From the NCBI GenBank assembly GCA_027924585.1, contig BSBM01000190.1, forward strand, positions 5,280,501 through 5,344,500: DNA of 64,000 nucleotides, given 5' to 3'. The notes below the pieces were generated by a model. That model saw nothing but the letters and a program-made list of their open reading frames with translations, ran no database searches and was not told where the DNA came from. The DNA is from Larix kaempferi (taxonomy: Eukaryota > Streptophyta > Pinopsida > Pinales > Pinaceae). Each line of letters starts with the position of its first letter. Position 1 is the stretch's first letter. This document shows, one piece after another, positions 23,517 to 36,068 of this stretch. Position numbers and translations under genes: made by a program.

Positions 23517-23593
23517 TGGTATCAGAGCCTGGAAGTGAGTCTAGTTGAGAAGACGACTATACCAACCTAACTTGCGTCAATTGGTATCAGAGC
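23517..23593 (+). other. two tandem primer-binding-site-like sequences, family C
   Basis: TGGTATCAGAGC occurs at 23517-23528 (2 bp after the LTR end) and again at 23582-23593. The second is preceded by 'acttgcgtcaat', a near copy of the LTR end 'acttgtgtcagt'. This suggests a 65-bp duplication of the LTR-PBS junction. The first site has the normal position. Confidence 0.75.
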
Positions 23594-23740
23594 GGAAGAA
23601 TCCTTAAAGTGTGAGGGACGTCAGTGATATTGAGCCTGTAAGTGTGTCAAACAATTCTAGCTGAGGTTGGGTAGAATTGTGCACGACTTGTTTAATTTCG
23701 GTTGCGATTGGATGCATGGGAGTTTCAGCAGAGGTTGAAA

Positions 23741-24860
23741 ATGGCTCACAGAGGCGTTAATGTCCGAGGAGAAAGAGTACGTGGCGTAGTAGCCGACACG
23801 GTGGATCGTGAGATGTTCGACGATTGTGTCAAAACAATGCAAACTTTGACAAATAAAGTCGCAGCGATCAAAGAAAGCCAGGGGCGTGATTGTATTCCTA
23901 AGGCGTTAGACCACAGAAACGAGGAAGTCGAAGAGGTGAGAGCCTGGGAAGAAGTTGCTGAAGAACTAGAAGAAAAGCTGATCAAACTTCTGACGGATAT
24001 GAGAGGTCGAGCGAAGATAGACTTGCGTATGTACTCGAGAAGCCTCGACCTAGAAAATTTGATCGAATGGTTCAGAGAAATGGAGAAATACTTCGACATA
24101 GAGCAAATCGAGGACTCTAAACGAATTAAGACTGCATGTATGAGGTTGAAAGGTCATGCCTCGTTGTGGTGGCACAACGTATAGGATGACAGAGTCAAGA
24201 AATGCCAGGATAAAATCAAGTCCCGGGATAGAATGGTCGCCAAGTTGAAGGGAATGTTCTTGTCGAACGACTACGTGATTTCCTTGTTCAGAAAGTTGCA
24301 GAACTTTCGGTAGAAAGATATAACTGTGAAGGATTACATGGAGGAGTTCTACTGATTGTCGATTCGGTCGGGACAAACCGATGAGGGGGAAGAAGCTGTC
24401 GCTAGATATGTGAACGGATTAAAATATAATATTCAGGATGAACTGAGCATGTCAAGATTCAGATCCATCGGCGAATCCTACCAGTTAGCTCTAAAGGAAG
24501 AAGAGAAACTGTCGAGGAAATCCGCAGTGACCAAGGGAAGGATGATTGGTTAGAGAAAAAAAAATGTCTCCGTGAAAGGCCAAAGTAGCGGGTACAGGAA
24601 AGAAAATGTTGAAGATAGCCGAAATGCGTAAGGGACATCGACAAGAGAGAAAGCACAAGAAAACCGACGTGATGATCGTGAGAACCGCAGTCGAGGAGCA
24701 TATAGTCGAAGTGGTCCATCCGACTGGAAGGGAGATTACAGACCAGCCATAATCTGTGACAAGTGTCAAGGAGCAGAACACAAGTCATATGAGTTCCCAG
24801 AGAACCTACATGCTGTAGAAGAGTTGAAACCCTGACATCGAAAAGATGAACAAATCGACG
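23741..24860 (+). pseudogene. gag: gag of family C
   Basis: ATG 23741 (MAHRGVNVRGERVRG) heads a basic N-terminus, then an acidic helix-forming stretch (VEEVRAWEEVAEELEEKL) and the gag core with LENLIEWFREMEKYF and RLKGHASLWWHNV (~24145-24183). Stops interrupt at 24182, ~24313 and ~24354. Open sequence resumes with SGQTDEGEEAVARYVNGL to KEEEKLSRKS. A knuckle-like CDKCQGAEHKSYEFP lies near 24760-24800 (expected final Cys replaced). Confidence 0.8.
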
Positions 24861-24899
24861 AGAGGGAAGAGTCGGCATCCGACAATAGCGGAGGTGAGA

Positions 24900-25330
24900 A
24901 GAGGAAGAACCGAAATCTAAAGGTTCAGAGAGCCTTGATCCAAGAAGATCAACGCGACCTGATGGAGCCAGCACAATGGAAGGTGATCTTTCGAATGAAG
25001 GTGTGGATCAGTGAATGGCGTTGCAAAATCATAGTTGATGGTGGGAGCATGGAGAATCTTGTGTCGACATAAGTCATCGACAAGATCGGATTGAAGTGTC
25101 AAGAACACCCACACCCCTACAAGATCTCATGGTTGTAGAGGGGACAACATGTCAAGGTGACAAGACAGTTCCTGATCAACTTCCGAGTTGAAGGATTTGA
25201 AGACAGTGTACTGTGCGATGTAGTCCCAATGGATGCATGCCATCTTTTGTTAGGGAGACCATGGAAATACGATCGGAAAATGATCTATGATGGTTGATCC
25301 AACACAGTCACGGTGTGGAAGAATGGCATG
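24900..25330 (+). pseudogene. protease region of family C
   Basis: Shows CKIIVDGGSMENLVS (~25024-25068), the D-G/S-G-S-x-x-N-L-V-S layout of plant gypsy proteases with D-G-G in place of D-S/T-G, then FEDSVLCDVVPMDACHLLLG (~25197-25256), the conserved end of the domain. Stops occur near 25069 and 25136. Confidence 0.75.
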
Positions 25331-25498
25331 AAAAGGACTCTTAAACCAAGGTTGGAGGAGCAAGCCGACAACAAGCACGGCAAGATAAACCTTTAGGAAA
25401 AGCAAGTGTTGATGAGCACCACGAAAGAATTCCTCGCGGCAGAGGACAGATAGTCGGGGTGTTTTGCGATCATTCCAAAAGGACCATGTGTCGAGGGA

Positions 25499-26451
25499 AT
25501 GGCTAGGGAGGAGGATATTCTTGTCGAAATTGAGGAGTTGCTCGAAGAATTTCCTAACATAATGGCTGATGAGAAACCGATGGGATTGCCGCCAACAAGG
25601 AGCATATCCCATCAGATCGACTTGATTCCAGGGTCGAGTCTACCAAACAAAGCAGCATATAGGATGAGTCCGATAAAGGGACATGAACTTAAGTGACAGG
25701 TCCAAGAGTTGTTGGACAAAGGGTTAATCAGAGAAAGTCTAGTCCGTGCGCAGTACTAGCAGTATTGACGCCAAAGAAGGGTGTAGAATGGAGAATGTGT
25801 ACATATTCTTGAGGCATCAACAAGATCACGATCAAGTATCAGTTTTCATTGCCGAGAATAGATGACTTGATAGATTGCCTTAGTGAAACGACATACTTCA
25901 CAAAGATAGACCTAAAGAGTTGTTATCACCAGATTCGGGTTAGAGAAGGAGATGAATGGAAGACAACATTCAAAACAAAAGAAGGGTTGTAGAAGTGGTT
26001 AGTCATGCCATTTGGGTTGACTAATGCACCCAGCACATTCATGAGATTGATGAATGAGGTGTTGAAACCATTCTTGGGAAAGTTTGTCATAGTCTATTTA
26101 GACGACATTCTGATTTTCAGTCGAACCGAGGCAGAACACTTGGAGCACATTCGACAAGTAATGCAAAGATTGCAGGAGGAGAAGCTGATGGTGAACCTGC
26201 AAAAGTGCTTCTTCATGAAGAAGGAGTTGGTGTACTTGGGGTTTGTAATCTCTAGTAAAGGGTTGGTGATGGAGCCAGAGAAGGTGAAGGCAATAGTGGC
26301 TTGGCTGGAATCGATAAGTACGACTGGAGTAAGGAGTTTCCATGGACTTGCCAGTTTCTACAGGAAGTTCATTCGGGGATTCAGTCGGATTTGTGCACCA
26401 TTGATAGAATGCATGAGAAAGGTCGAGTTCAAGTGGATGGATACGCCCTAG
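25499..26451 (+). pseudogene. reverse transcriptase of family C
   Basis: The RT approach region is open at 25499-25694. One base is missing near 25739 ('agtctagtccg' where 'agtctaagtccg' restores frame), shifting the rest to the next frame. Blocks: [42 protein letters not shown] and the catalytic [11 protein letters not shown] (~26090-26121), [10 protein letters not shown] and [12 protein letters not shown]. Stops at ~25812 and ~25990 are single-base changes in conserved codons. Confidence 0.88.
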
Positions 26452-26466
26452 AGAGCTTTCGACGAG

Positions 26467-27051
26467 TTGAAGGAAAAGGTCACTGAGAGCTCAATATTGG
26501 AACTCCAAGACTTTGACAAAGTTTTCCAGGTCGATTGTCATGCAAGTGGAATGGGAATTGGAGCAGTATTAAGTCAGGAAGGCCAACCAATTGCATTCTT
26601 TAGTGAAAAGATGAATGGAGAGAAAATGAAGTATTCGGTCTATGACCAGGAATTTTATGCTATCGTCCAAGCATTGAAGAAGTGGAGGCATTATCTGTTT
26701 CCCAAGGAGTTTGTGTTGTACATAGATCACCAAGCACTGAGGTATCTAAACACATAGGAAAAATTAGATCAGCAGAACATGAAATGGGTGGAACTACTTC
26801 AGAGGTATACATTCATGTTGCAGCATAGGTCAGGAAAGTCAAATAAAGTTGCCGATGCATTGAGCAGGAGAGTTGCACTACTGAACACAACGACAGTTCA
26901 GGAAATGAGGATAGAGTCGATAAAGACAGAGTATGAGACTGACGAGGATTTTGCGAAAGCATGGAAGGCTGGTCGTGATCCTCGGAGTGTCGACAGGACT
27001 CCATACTTGAGTTATTTCATTCAGGAATACTATCTATTTAGAGGAAGTTAG
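26467..27051 (+). pseudogene. RNase H of family C
   Basis: Blocks VFQVDCHASGMGIGAVL (catalytic D kept), YSVYDQEFYAIVQALKKW and LYIDHQALRYLNT, followed after a TAG (26755-26757) by LLQRYTFMLQHRSGKSNKVADALSR. This is the RNase H plus the connection to integrase. Confidence 0.85.
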
Positions 27052-27990
27052 TTGTGTATTCCCAGAGGATCAGTAAGAGAGAACCTAATCCAAGAATTGC
27101 ATAATGACAAATTAGCGAGACATTCTGGCATCGACAAGACTAAATCACTGGTCGAAGAGAAGTATTTTTCACCAGGGATGATGACTGATGTCGGAAAGTG
27201 GGTTCGACAATGTCGAGTTTGCCAGTTGGCAAAAGGGAGGAGTCAAAACACGGGGTTGTATACAACAATACTAGTACCAAGTACCCCCTAGGAGCATCTT
27301 AGTATGGATTTTGTGTTAGGATTGCGGAAGACACAACAGGGAAGCGACTCAATATTTGTTGTAGTCGATAGGTTTTCAAAGATGACACACTTCATTCTGT
27401 GTAAGAAGACAAGTGATGCCACAGGGATTGTTGTACTTTTCTTCAAAGAGATAGTCAGATTACATGGGTTGCCAAAGAGTATCACGCCTGATCGGGATAC
27501 CAAGTTTATGGGGCATTTCTGGAGAACTCTATGAAAGAAACTGAACCCGAAGTTGTAGTTTAGCTTGGCGCACCATCCGGAGACAAACAGACAAACCGAG
27601 GTGGTAAACAAAAGTTTGGGAAACCTTCTGAGATGTCTAGTAACCGACAGACCCAAGTAGTGGGAAAATGTGTTGACATAGGTGGAGTTTGCATATAACA
27701 ATTCTATGAATCGGTCAATGGGGTTGAGTCCATTCCATATTGTTTAAGGGAGAAGCCCATACGGAGTGGTTGATTTGGTCAAGTTACCAACATAAATCAC
27801 AAAAAGTACGGATGTAGAATCATTCGCAGAACATATGCATGAAGTTCATGAAAATGTGCAAAAGCGCATAGAAAAGAGTAACGCGGCATACAAGTTGAGG
27901 GCCGACGGGAAGAAGAGGCTATAGTCGTTTAGAGAAGGGGACTTAGTCTATGCATACTTGTAGAATGAGATATTTCCGACAGGTACCTAC
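27052..27990 (+). pseudogene. integrase of family C
   Basis: HHCC finger (HNDKLARHSG, CRVCQLAK ~27210-27235) and catalytic core: D in SMDFVLGL (~27302), D in PDRDTKF (~27490) and E in QTEVVNKSL (~27590-27620). In-frame stops lie at 27289, 27532, ~27556, ~27658 and ~27676. Most catalytic residues are still readable, so inactivation is by stops. Confidence 0.82.
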
Positions 27991-27996
27991 AACAAG

Positions 27997-28371
27997 ATGA
28001 AGCTGAAGAAGATTTCGGACAACGCTTATGTGTTGGAACTGCTGGATGACTTGAACATTTCAACAATGTTCAATGTCTCATATCTATACAAATTTGAAGA
28101 AGGGTCAAGCAGTGGAAGCGAAGAAGTGATAAGCATCGACTCAACAGAGCAGATTCTAGATCGACACAAACAAGAGGTCGCAGAAGTAATTGAGGAATGC
28201 GAGGTTGGGAAAATACGTAGCTTGCGGAAGAAGGAATACTTTCTGCAATGGAAGGATGATGAGTTGCAGGAGGCGACATGGATTTCTGAAGAGGAGTTCA
28301 AGAGACTGACAGAGCAGTCGAATTATTTTTCACCTGGGGAGTCTGATGCAGGAGCATCGGGGCCTAGGTAG
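27997..28371 (+). pseudogene. integrase C-terminus and chromodomain of family C
   Basis: 124 codons are open. [20 protein letters not shown] is the conserved integrase tail. Then [20 protein letters not shown] and [18 protein letters not shown] form a clear chromodomain, the mark of the chromovirus branch. The frame runs over the polypurine tract and stops at TAG 28369-28371, 28 bp inside the 3' LTR. Confidence 0.85.
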
Positions 28372-29333
28372 ATTAGTCGAAGTTGATTAACATAAGGGAG
28401 CCGACCAGCGGGAGTACTGATGACCCCTGGTGCGGGAAGCAGGTTTACTTGTAGAAGTCAACAAGTCGAGCAGGAGCAGTCGGTATGCGACGGACCAAGG
28501 CAGCGCACAACGGATGTTGTGATGGGTCGATAGTCAACAAGTTATGGTCGACAGACGACAGGAGAAAGCAAGATGCCAGGTAGTCAACAAGTGGTCGAAC
28601 TAAGACCTGACAGCTTTGGCGGAGAAAAGCGTGGAGGAAGGGGAGGACTAGCTAAAGGAAGAAGTCAAGAGATTGAGCCGACAGAAAGGTCGAGATATGA
28701 TTGACTACTCTAGCAGGGTCGGAAGAGCAGAAGGTCGAGAGGACTATACCTAGTAGCCATTTGGGGTTGCTGAGGAAGTTATTACAGTTATTGCAGGTAG
28801 GTGAAGGACATGACAAATGTCGTCACGAACAGAGGCTGTGCAGCACGGCTCGGAGCTGACAGTTGTAGGTCTGCAGGATTCGGAAGGATCGACGGAAAGG
28901 AGGATGCATGACTCGGGAACAGGGAACAACAGCAGCAGGGTAGAAGACGGAGGAGAGGAATTAGTTCAGGGATCTTTGATTTTTGGCCAGCAATATCAGG
29001 GAGAGGGAGCAGAGAAAAAATTTGTGAAGAGTCACATAGCCTAATAACAAGGAGAGTTGAGATCGAGCCATAGCTCAAAGTTCCGCATTGAACCAGGAGA
29101 GGGTGCGGTCAACACACTGAGAGAGCACACCATAGTTACTTCTAAATTGTAATGGTTGAGGCCAACTATAGTTAGTTATTTACTTTAAGTTATTCCGCAT
29201 TGTAACCAATTTCAGAGAAGTAATATAAGCCACTTCTCGCATCCTGTTTTACACTTTGTTCGTGTAAGCATTGTGGTATGTGTTGTGTGTATAGTTAAGC
29301 AAGAACCTTATTCCATTAAGGAGACTTGCATCA
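28344..29333 (+). repeat. 3' LTR of family C
   Basis: 990 bp, preceded by CACCTGGGGAGTC (28331-28343) as polypurine tract. It aligns with 22527-23514 throughout and ends GACTTGCATCA. Confidence 0.88.
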
Positions 29334-31189
29334 AATTAAAATAAACTATCGAAAAAGCATGATTATGGATGAGAATCTCCAATTTGATGTTTAGCTTTAA
29401 CATCTGCCTTGTCCAAAACAACCCAATAAAGCATTAGGTATAAATTTATAAAAAATACAATAAAATATTTCTTCACGTAGCATTAGGACTAATCTCAACA
29501 TAGCATATTTGAATCTGTAGGTAGAGGCAGCTTTCGATTCTTAATTGCATCTATGAGTACCTAAAACAAATAAACTTCAAATTATTTTGGCGACGCAGTA
29601 GCGAACTGAGTTCATACATAGATACAAAAAGAATAACATTAAGGCTAACCTTGAACTCTTGAACATATTATAATCTTTTTGCGTTGAGCATTTAGAGGTC
29701 TTCTATTCAATTAGTATGAGTATGAGGAGATTAATCTAATTAAGTTGAATTAATCTACTTATCTTATCAAGTTTTACAAATCATTCCCCACTATCAAAAG
29801 ATCATATGAAATTATGGAATCTTTATAAAATTACTACAATACGTTAGAACTTCATTCTATAGTTTAGTCCTAGGAGATTGTAATGTCTGTAGCACTTACG
29901 TATCAATTTCATCTTTCAAAAAATTTAAGAAGCTAGGTTCAAACCTTTCGCAAGTTTTTCGCCGTTGAATCTGTGCTAGGTTTGACAAAAGGCGAAGCTA
30001 GAGTCATGAGTATAATCATGACAAATGGTTCTGTGGATGCGAAGGAGATATTGTCGAAAATCTGGTAAGGAATGAGTCTTATATAAAACCCCCTACCATA
30101 GTCAACGAGAACAAAGTAACCATATAATTCTTGATTATGTTGGAAGACTCCGCTAGAGAATAATGCATCAAAGCACTGAAGTACGTAACGAGATTGTTAA
30201 CCATTCAAAGAAATGACATATTCTGATACATAGCATCTACCCTTGCATATATATTAGTATTCAGAAAGACTATGATTCACAACACTGAATGAACTAATTA
30301 AAGACTAGTAAGGATACCGAATACGAATGTAGCTTCGCTAATTCTATCATGCTAATTATTGGATAGTCTAGCAGGTCTACCCCTCCAGTCAACATATGTC
30401 TAGATAAATTGAAAGACAAAAAAGTAACCTATTACCATTACGGTAACTTCAATCAAGAATGAATGATATGAGGTGCGACCTTTTCCCCTTTATCAAGTTT
30501 ATCAAGTTTGGTCGTCTTCCTTTTCACCGGGATTTAACATCCACTCTCTGGGATTTAATATCCATTATCAAGTGAGAGGTCCAGTTTTATCCAATGGAAT
30601 TATTACTGCAAGAATATGATCTATAAAATCCACTCACATATATGGACCAACAGAGCCAAAAAATGGCTTGGCCACATTAGAATGACGATTCGATTCTTGA
30701 AATGATTCCGAATTAGTGCCGGAGATTTAATGTAGCATATAAATAAGTGGTGAAAATAGTTCTCATGGAAATCATCATTCTGGATATTGATCCAGTTATT
30801 GGTGTATAGAAGTACCCACATAATTTTTCTTGACATTGATCGAGTTCCTTTGTGTACAGCGCTACACAAAAAGCAACATGGCATATGATGGCATATTAAT
30901 ATTGATAAAGAAATTATTATGCTCATAAATGAACGAAATTATAATTATCATAATTCTAATCTAAAGTTATAAAATTAATGTAATATTTATAAATAATGAG
31001 ATTTTTTTATTTACAAATTTCATCACCTATGATAATTTACAAAGTTTAAGTGATTAGAAAATTTACATGGTATATATCTTTAATAAAATTTAATTAAAAT
31101 GGCATCAATTATGATGATGATAATTACTTGACTTCATAATATCTTAATTTTCTCTTATAGTCTAATTCTTTATGGCACCACATATTTAT
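29334..31189. other. AT-rich spacer, no gene seen
   Basis: No ORF with recognisable domains, no LTR ends and no tandem array noticed. The 3' end of the minus-strand LINE may reach into its right part, but I could not follow LINE coding below about 31190. Confidence 0.6.
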
Positions 31190-31571
31190 GCCAACCCCGC
31201 TTAAGTTGTAGGTTGTTTTATGAGGAGGAAAGGATAGTGTGTATTTCCTTTAATTTTGAAATTATATGTTATAAAGATATTTTGTATTTTCTCTATCCTT
31301 CTCCATGATTGTCTTAAGGTTTTGAATCTCAAAGAGGAGTTTCTTCCTATCCAAAATCCAAAGGCCTATCGATTTACAATTGTTTTCAAGCCCATGATAA
31401 GTTTTCCAACCTCTATTGATAATTTTTTCAATGCTCTAGTTCCATCTAATCTGATGATGAAGATCAATTCCAAGATATTTGTATGAAGTCAGTTTCTCCG
31501 AGTTGCTCTTGTCATACATGAAATTATCATAACTAATATTTTGGGATTTGATTATCATAAACTTTGTTTTG
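31190..31571 (-). pseudogene. LINE reverse transcriptase, C-terminal part
   Basis: Reading leftwards from 31571, the minus strand continues the LINE frame that breaks off at 57012. It shows TKFMIIKSQNISYDNFMYD, LTSYKYLGIDLHHQIRWN, GWKTYHGLENNCKS and DRKKLLFEIQ, a plant non-LTR retrotransposon RT C-terminal pattern. One stop follows IRWN, and further decay follows around 31200-31300. Removing family A copy 2 and one copy of TTTTG restores the frame exactly. Confidence 0.82.
31567..31571. other. target-site duplication of family A copy 2, left
   Basis: TTTTG at 31567-31571 before the LTR, matched by TTTTG at 57007-57011 after GGGACATTACA. The pair proves that the ~25.4 kb between them is one insertion plus later nested ones. 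Confidence 0.9.
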
Positions 31572-34500
31572 TGTAATATCCTGAATTTTGGACTCACTAT
31601 TTTCTCATGTTATATTGGGCCACGGCCGGAGCACATATGATTTATTTTGATTATTGGGCATAAGCCCCAGTGCACATGATTTAATGTTTATAGACTCACA
31701 TATTGGCCATGGACCATCACTCATTTCATTATTTGATTATAGAGTGGGCACTGAATCCCTAATGTTGTGATTCATGTTGCTTATCATATGATGCTGGTAC
31801 AAAACCCTAATATACATAGACGATCTTTTGATTACATACTAGGTAGTGATGTGATTGACATGATTGATTTATATGGTGTGTTTAGCGTGGAATCGGGAAT
31901 ACACGGATGACCTACGTACTAGGAAAAATCCCGGATGTACCTAGAGGAAATATTATGTACTCGGAGTAAGCCCCGATGTACCTTGATTGTTCGGCATAAG
32001 CCCTGGAGCACTCCAAGCTTCATAAATGAATACCGGATACGAGGTCACTTAAAAATTCTAGATGTTTCTCACAACCGCATTCTAGCACTAGTGTTGAGCG
32101 AGAGGCTCTGGAATTGCACTAGTGTAATGCCCATGTTAGAGTGTTGAGTTAAAGGCTCTGAAAAGCACTCGAGGTTACTAGATCTCAAAAGTGTTGAGTC
32201 GAGAAGACTCTGAATAGCACTTCTATTTTTCATCACGATTATTCAAATTGTTTAAATGAATCTTCTTCTATCTATCATCAATTACTATGGGAACTATCAT
32301 GTTAAACGAGGGAATCCAACATGCAAGAGAGAGACTAGAGGTGCCTATCCAAGCTTACCAAAAGACTGTCCAAAGAACTTGACCTTGCCCTTAATGATTA
32401 AAATAAGTATCATGAGAAGTTACATAATTAAATAAAAGATAAGAAACTAAATAATTATTCAAACTACCATAATTGAAGACTCTCCTACATAAAGAAGGGA
32501 GATCCCAAGAATGGGGATCATATTTTTTTTATTATCATTCTCTTATGGTAATCATAGAGAATTTTTCTCCTCCAAGAACTGAAGGAGTCCCACATAAATT
32601 CCCAGATCTGAACTAGCACTGAACCTAGGGCCTCTATCTTTTATTGAATGTTGTAATCAGCTCAAGGGGATCGAGTTAGAACCATGAACAGTTTAAGGGT
32701 CATGGTTGGGAGGAACATGGTAGCCCCAAATTTATCCAGCTAAAGAATCATTTCAAGAGGTTAGAGCTAAAAGGTTGTTGTACTAATTATTATTTGAGTG
32801 TGTAGGCTTCTACAAGAGTAGGTCAAACTCCAAGACAACCAAGTATGAATTTTTTTTTTCCTTGGAGACAACCAAGTATGAATTATTAAACCCACCATTT
32901 CAATTTATGTTGGAAGCTAGGCATTTAAATTAGGCTTATTATTAGAGTACAGTTTTCCCCTAACATTTACAACATTTAATTCTCTTTTAGAGCAAGGGCC
33001 TTTGGGCATAAGATCTCGGGTTTGTTTTTTTGTATTATAGGCATAGAACCCTGTACCCAGAATTTTATTAACTCAGAAATTGTTTAGGAACCAGCAGATG
33101 GTCTAGCAGGTCTATCCAAGCTAGCATGTGCTAGACAACCAAGCACATCAAAAACCTAGGTTCCTTCCCTTTTAAACTGAGTTCTGGTTTTATCAAGTAG
33201 AATGTATTTTAAATTACATTTCTTTTAAATTCTGGAACTGTACATTGAAATTCGTATTAAATTCATTGTCTAGCTAGGATCATGTATGTATCTTCTCTAT
33301 TCGACCATTTCATTCTACTTCTTCCGAGTCAGTACAGTCAATACATTTAAATGTTTTTATCATAGTATTAAATTATATAATCCTTGACATTTCCAACCCT
33401 TCTTTAAAGCACCAAAATGCAGACCCAAATGCATGGATTGACAATGGAAATTTGGTCTCAACATTTTCCTTTCAATCCCCACACCAACATTTATATGACT
33501 TGTCCCTTAACAATCCACGCAGTAAGTTTTGAAAAAAAAAACCAGGTCTCATTATCAAACCCCACGGCCACCCTCCTTATTTTAAGAATCTAAATTGCAA
33601 ACTTAGATCTGGACGAGGGACCTTCTACAAGTTAACGGAGATCACAAACCCTAACCTAGAGCTTTACATTATCAATTTTATATCTAAGCTTACAACTTAG
33701 CAACCCTTAGCTGTAGCATTCTTTTGTCTAGGTACCAAATCCAACGAAGGCCATCATTGCGTTACGACTACAGTATGAATACTAAGAGTCAAAGGTGCAG
33801 GTCTAAGAACCAATCCCATAGCCAATGCTAAATTTTTAGTATGAAAAACGGGGTAGGTTATCTAGATGACTTATGAAACAAGTCTACTATCTCTCCAAGG
33901 GTTACGACTATCAGCTGAATATTCATCTTATTAAACTGAAAACATGGGAGTTGAATACATCCAATCTACCAATAGAACTTTCGACAGACGAACATAGCCA
34001 CCACAGAAAAAGCAGAGATCACTTAACATTTCCATTCGTACTTAAAACCATTAGAAATATCGACACATAGTTTATCCATCCATACTGATTCTTTAGAAAA
34101 TGAAAGGGATATGTCTTTTCTGGGAACAGTAAATGCCCAACGTTTCACATATAAACACCAAACACAACTACGCTACAAGCATTGCATACAAACGTTACAA
34201 TCAAGTTCTCCATACAGTAGTCACTCTCAGCAAAGGCTGAGCCATAATAGAAATCTAAGACGAGAACATAAACTGGCAGCACATCAAATATAAACTCAAA
34301 AGTCTAATTAAGTCCAAACCCCCATATGAGTTCCATAGGAAGAAGCGCAGAGGACAGACAAGCATACAATCCATATATAAAGAAACGCAGAGGTCTAACT
34401 TTCTACCTATCATTCACACATGCTCAAGGTTCAAAGGAAAATGCACTATAGAAACCAAGTTTACAAAATAAGCATTATTCACAATGGCCAAATGGCCAAA

Positions 34501-34880
34501 ACTTATACATTAAAATCCAAAACCCTCCATGGTTGTGTTTTCATTAAATAAAATAGACATAGCCATTAATCGGTCTTTCCAAATGTAGGTACAGTGAACT
34601 GAAGGCATCACAAGCCTACCACACAAAACAGTGTAGCAATAGCTTCCCCACAGCCACGATAGGAAGGGTGATAATGGGTATCAAAACCTTCACTTACTAT
34701 GCTATGCAAATCCAAGGAAGTTGCCACCAGTAGCAACCCACACCAAGCTCTCCAAGACTCCCACATGCGAAAAGGGACACATTGAAACAAACTTGAATCA
34801 AAACTGAGACGAGTATTTAAACACAAAAATCACTAAAGAGCAGTTTCAACAGAGAAGAAGTTAAAACATTACCTCATAAA
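31572..34880 (+). repeat. 5' LTR of family A copy 2, with two deletions
   Basis: Starts TGTAATATCCTGAATTTTGG. Compared with the 3' LTR, a ~350-bp segment (equivalent of ~40427-40785) is missing at ~32433, and the last ~880 bp (equivalent of ~56125-57006) are missing together with the PBS and leader; homology breaks at 'acctcataaatg'. A local duplication of 'gacaaccaagtatgaatt' is at ~32834-32883. The ORFs at 31935 and 34111 are spurious. Confidence 0.8.
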
Positions 34881-34919
34881 TGATTGAAACGGGGTAGCAT
34901 GTACAGTCATTGTCTGAAA

Positions 34920-36068
34920 ATGAATGTAGAACAGGGCAGCAGCATACATGGAAATATAAACTCTCCACCGGGAGAGCAAGAAGTTGTGGTGGAAGTAAAC
35001 TTAGATTTAATGGAATCTATGCAGAATCTATAGGTGGAATTCCAAAGTTTCAGAGATGATAACATGCAGGAAAGAAGAGAGCAACAAGCTATAATTGAAG
35101 CTTTACTTCAAATCTTGACCCGAGCAAAGCCCCACGGACAACCCGCACTCTCATCCAACACCTTTAAAAAGGGAAACTGTCACACAAAGAAAAATGCCAG
35201 TCCTAAGAGAGAGGAATAGGGAGAACACCTTCCTGAATCAATGGAAGATGATTATAAGAGCTCTTCCAATGATGACCGCTCACCACTTACTTGCAAGAAA
35301 AGGAGGAAGAGTGACGACAATTTGCAAGAAGAATTTAGAAAGATAAGAGCCCCAACTTATGACGGAGAGATCAACTTTGGGGAGAAGGCTGAAGAATGGC
35401 TGCTAGGAATGAACAAGTATTTCAAAGTTCATAATTATTCCAGCGAAATGAAAGCCTGACCAACCATCTACAACCTGAATGGTAAAGCAGCCACATGGTG
35501 GCGGGACTTGAAACACACCAAGGGACAGGAATTAAGAGACATAACTTGGGATGCTTTCAGCAAAATATTTCCATACAAATACATGTCTGAAATATTCTTC
35601 GACAAGAAGTTCAAAGAATTCCATGAAATAAAAATGGGCTCCCTGACAATGGAAGCTTTCATCAACAGATTTTTAGATCTGTTGCATTATGTCCCTTACA
35701 TAAAGGATGAAAAAGTCAAGATATAGCAGTTCTTGGGAGGTCTACCACCAAAATTTAGAGAGAAGATAGAGTTTGAAATGCCCAAAACATTAGATGTGAC
35801 CTTACATAAGGAAATATTGTGTTATGAGCACGGGCAGCCAAGGAATGACAACATCAATAGAAATAGAGATAGGTTCAGGACCTTCTCGGACAACCACAAA
35901 TTGGGTTTTAGACCTCCACCTTACCGAAAGAAAAACAATAGTTTTCCACCCAATAGAAGCTTCAACCGACCTCAAGCACGACCAAATGCACCCCCACCAC
36001 CTGTCAACAGGCCAACTTTCAACAAAGGGACAAAAGCTATCCCAACAACCGTTTCTTGTTGGAAATGA
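34920..36068 (+). pseudogene. gag: gag of family A copy 2
   Basis: ATG 34920 (MNVEQGSSIHGN) aligns with copy 1 ATG 78. The core is split by TGA 35457-35459 (copy 1: CGA) and TAG 35724-35726 (copy 1: CAG). The zinc knuckle region ~36057-36098 keeps H and the last C (HYYKNCP), but the second Cys codon is TGA (copy 1: TGC). Same domain layout as copy 1. Confidence 0.85.

Larger units (their letters stand above)
22527..29333 (+). mobile_element. Ty3/gypsy family C, structurally complete
   Basis: 5' LTR 22527-23514 and 3' LTR 28344-29333 (both TGATGCAGG...TCA, ~990 bp), PBS 23517-23528, gag, protease, RT, RNase H, integrase, chromodomain and polypurine tract (28331-28343). Flanking 5-mers AATTG (22522-22526) and AATTA (29334-29338) are a target-site duplication with one mismatch. 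The LTRs differ at many positions by eye, so this is an old insertion. Many stops and a 1-bp deletion near 25739 make it non-functional. Confidence 0.92.

Noticed and set aside
24459-24974. 171-aa minus-strand ORF opposite family C gag
   Set aside because: Antisense shadow of gag; no independent support.
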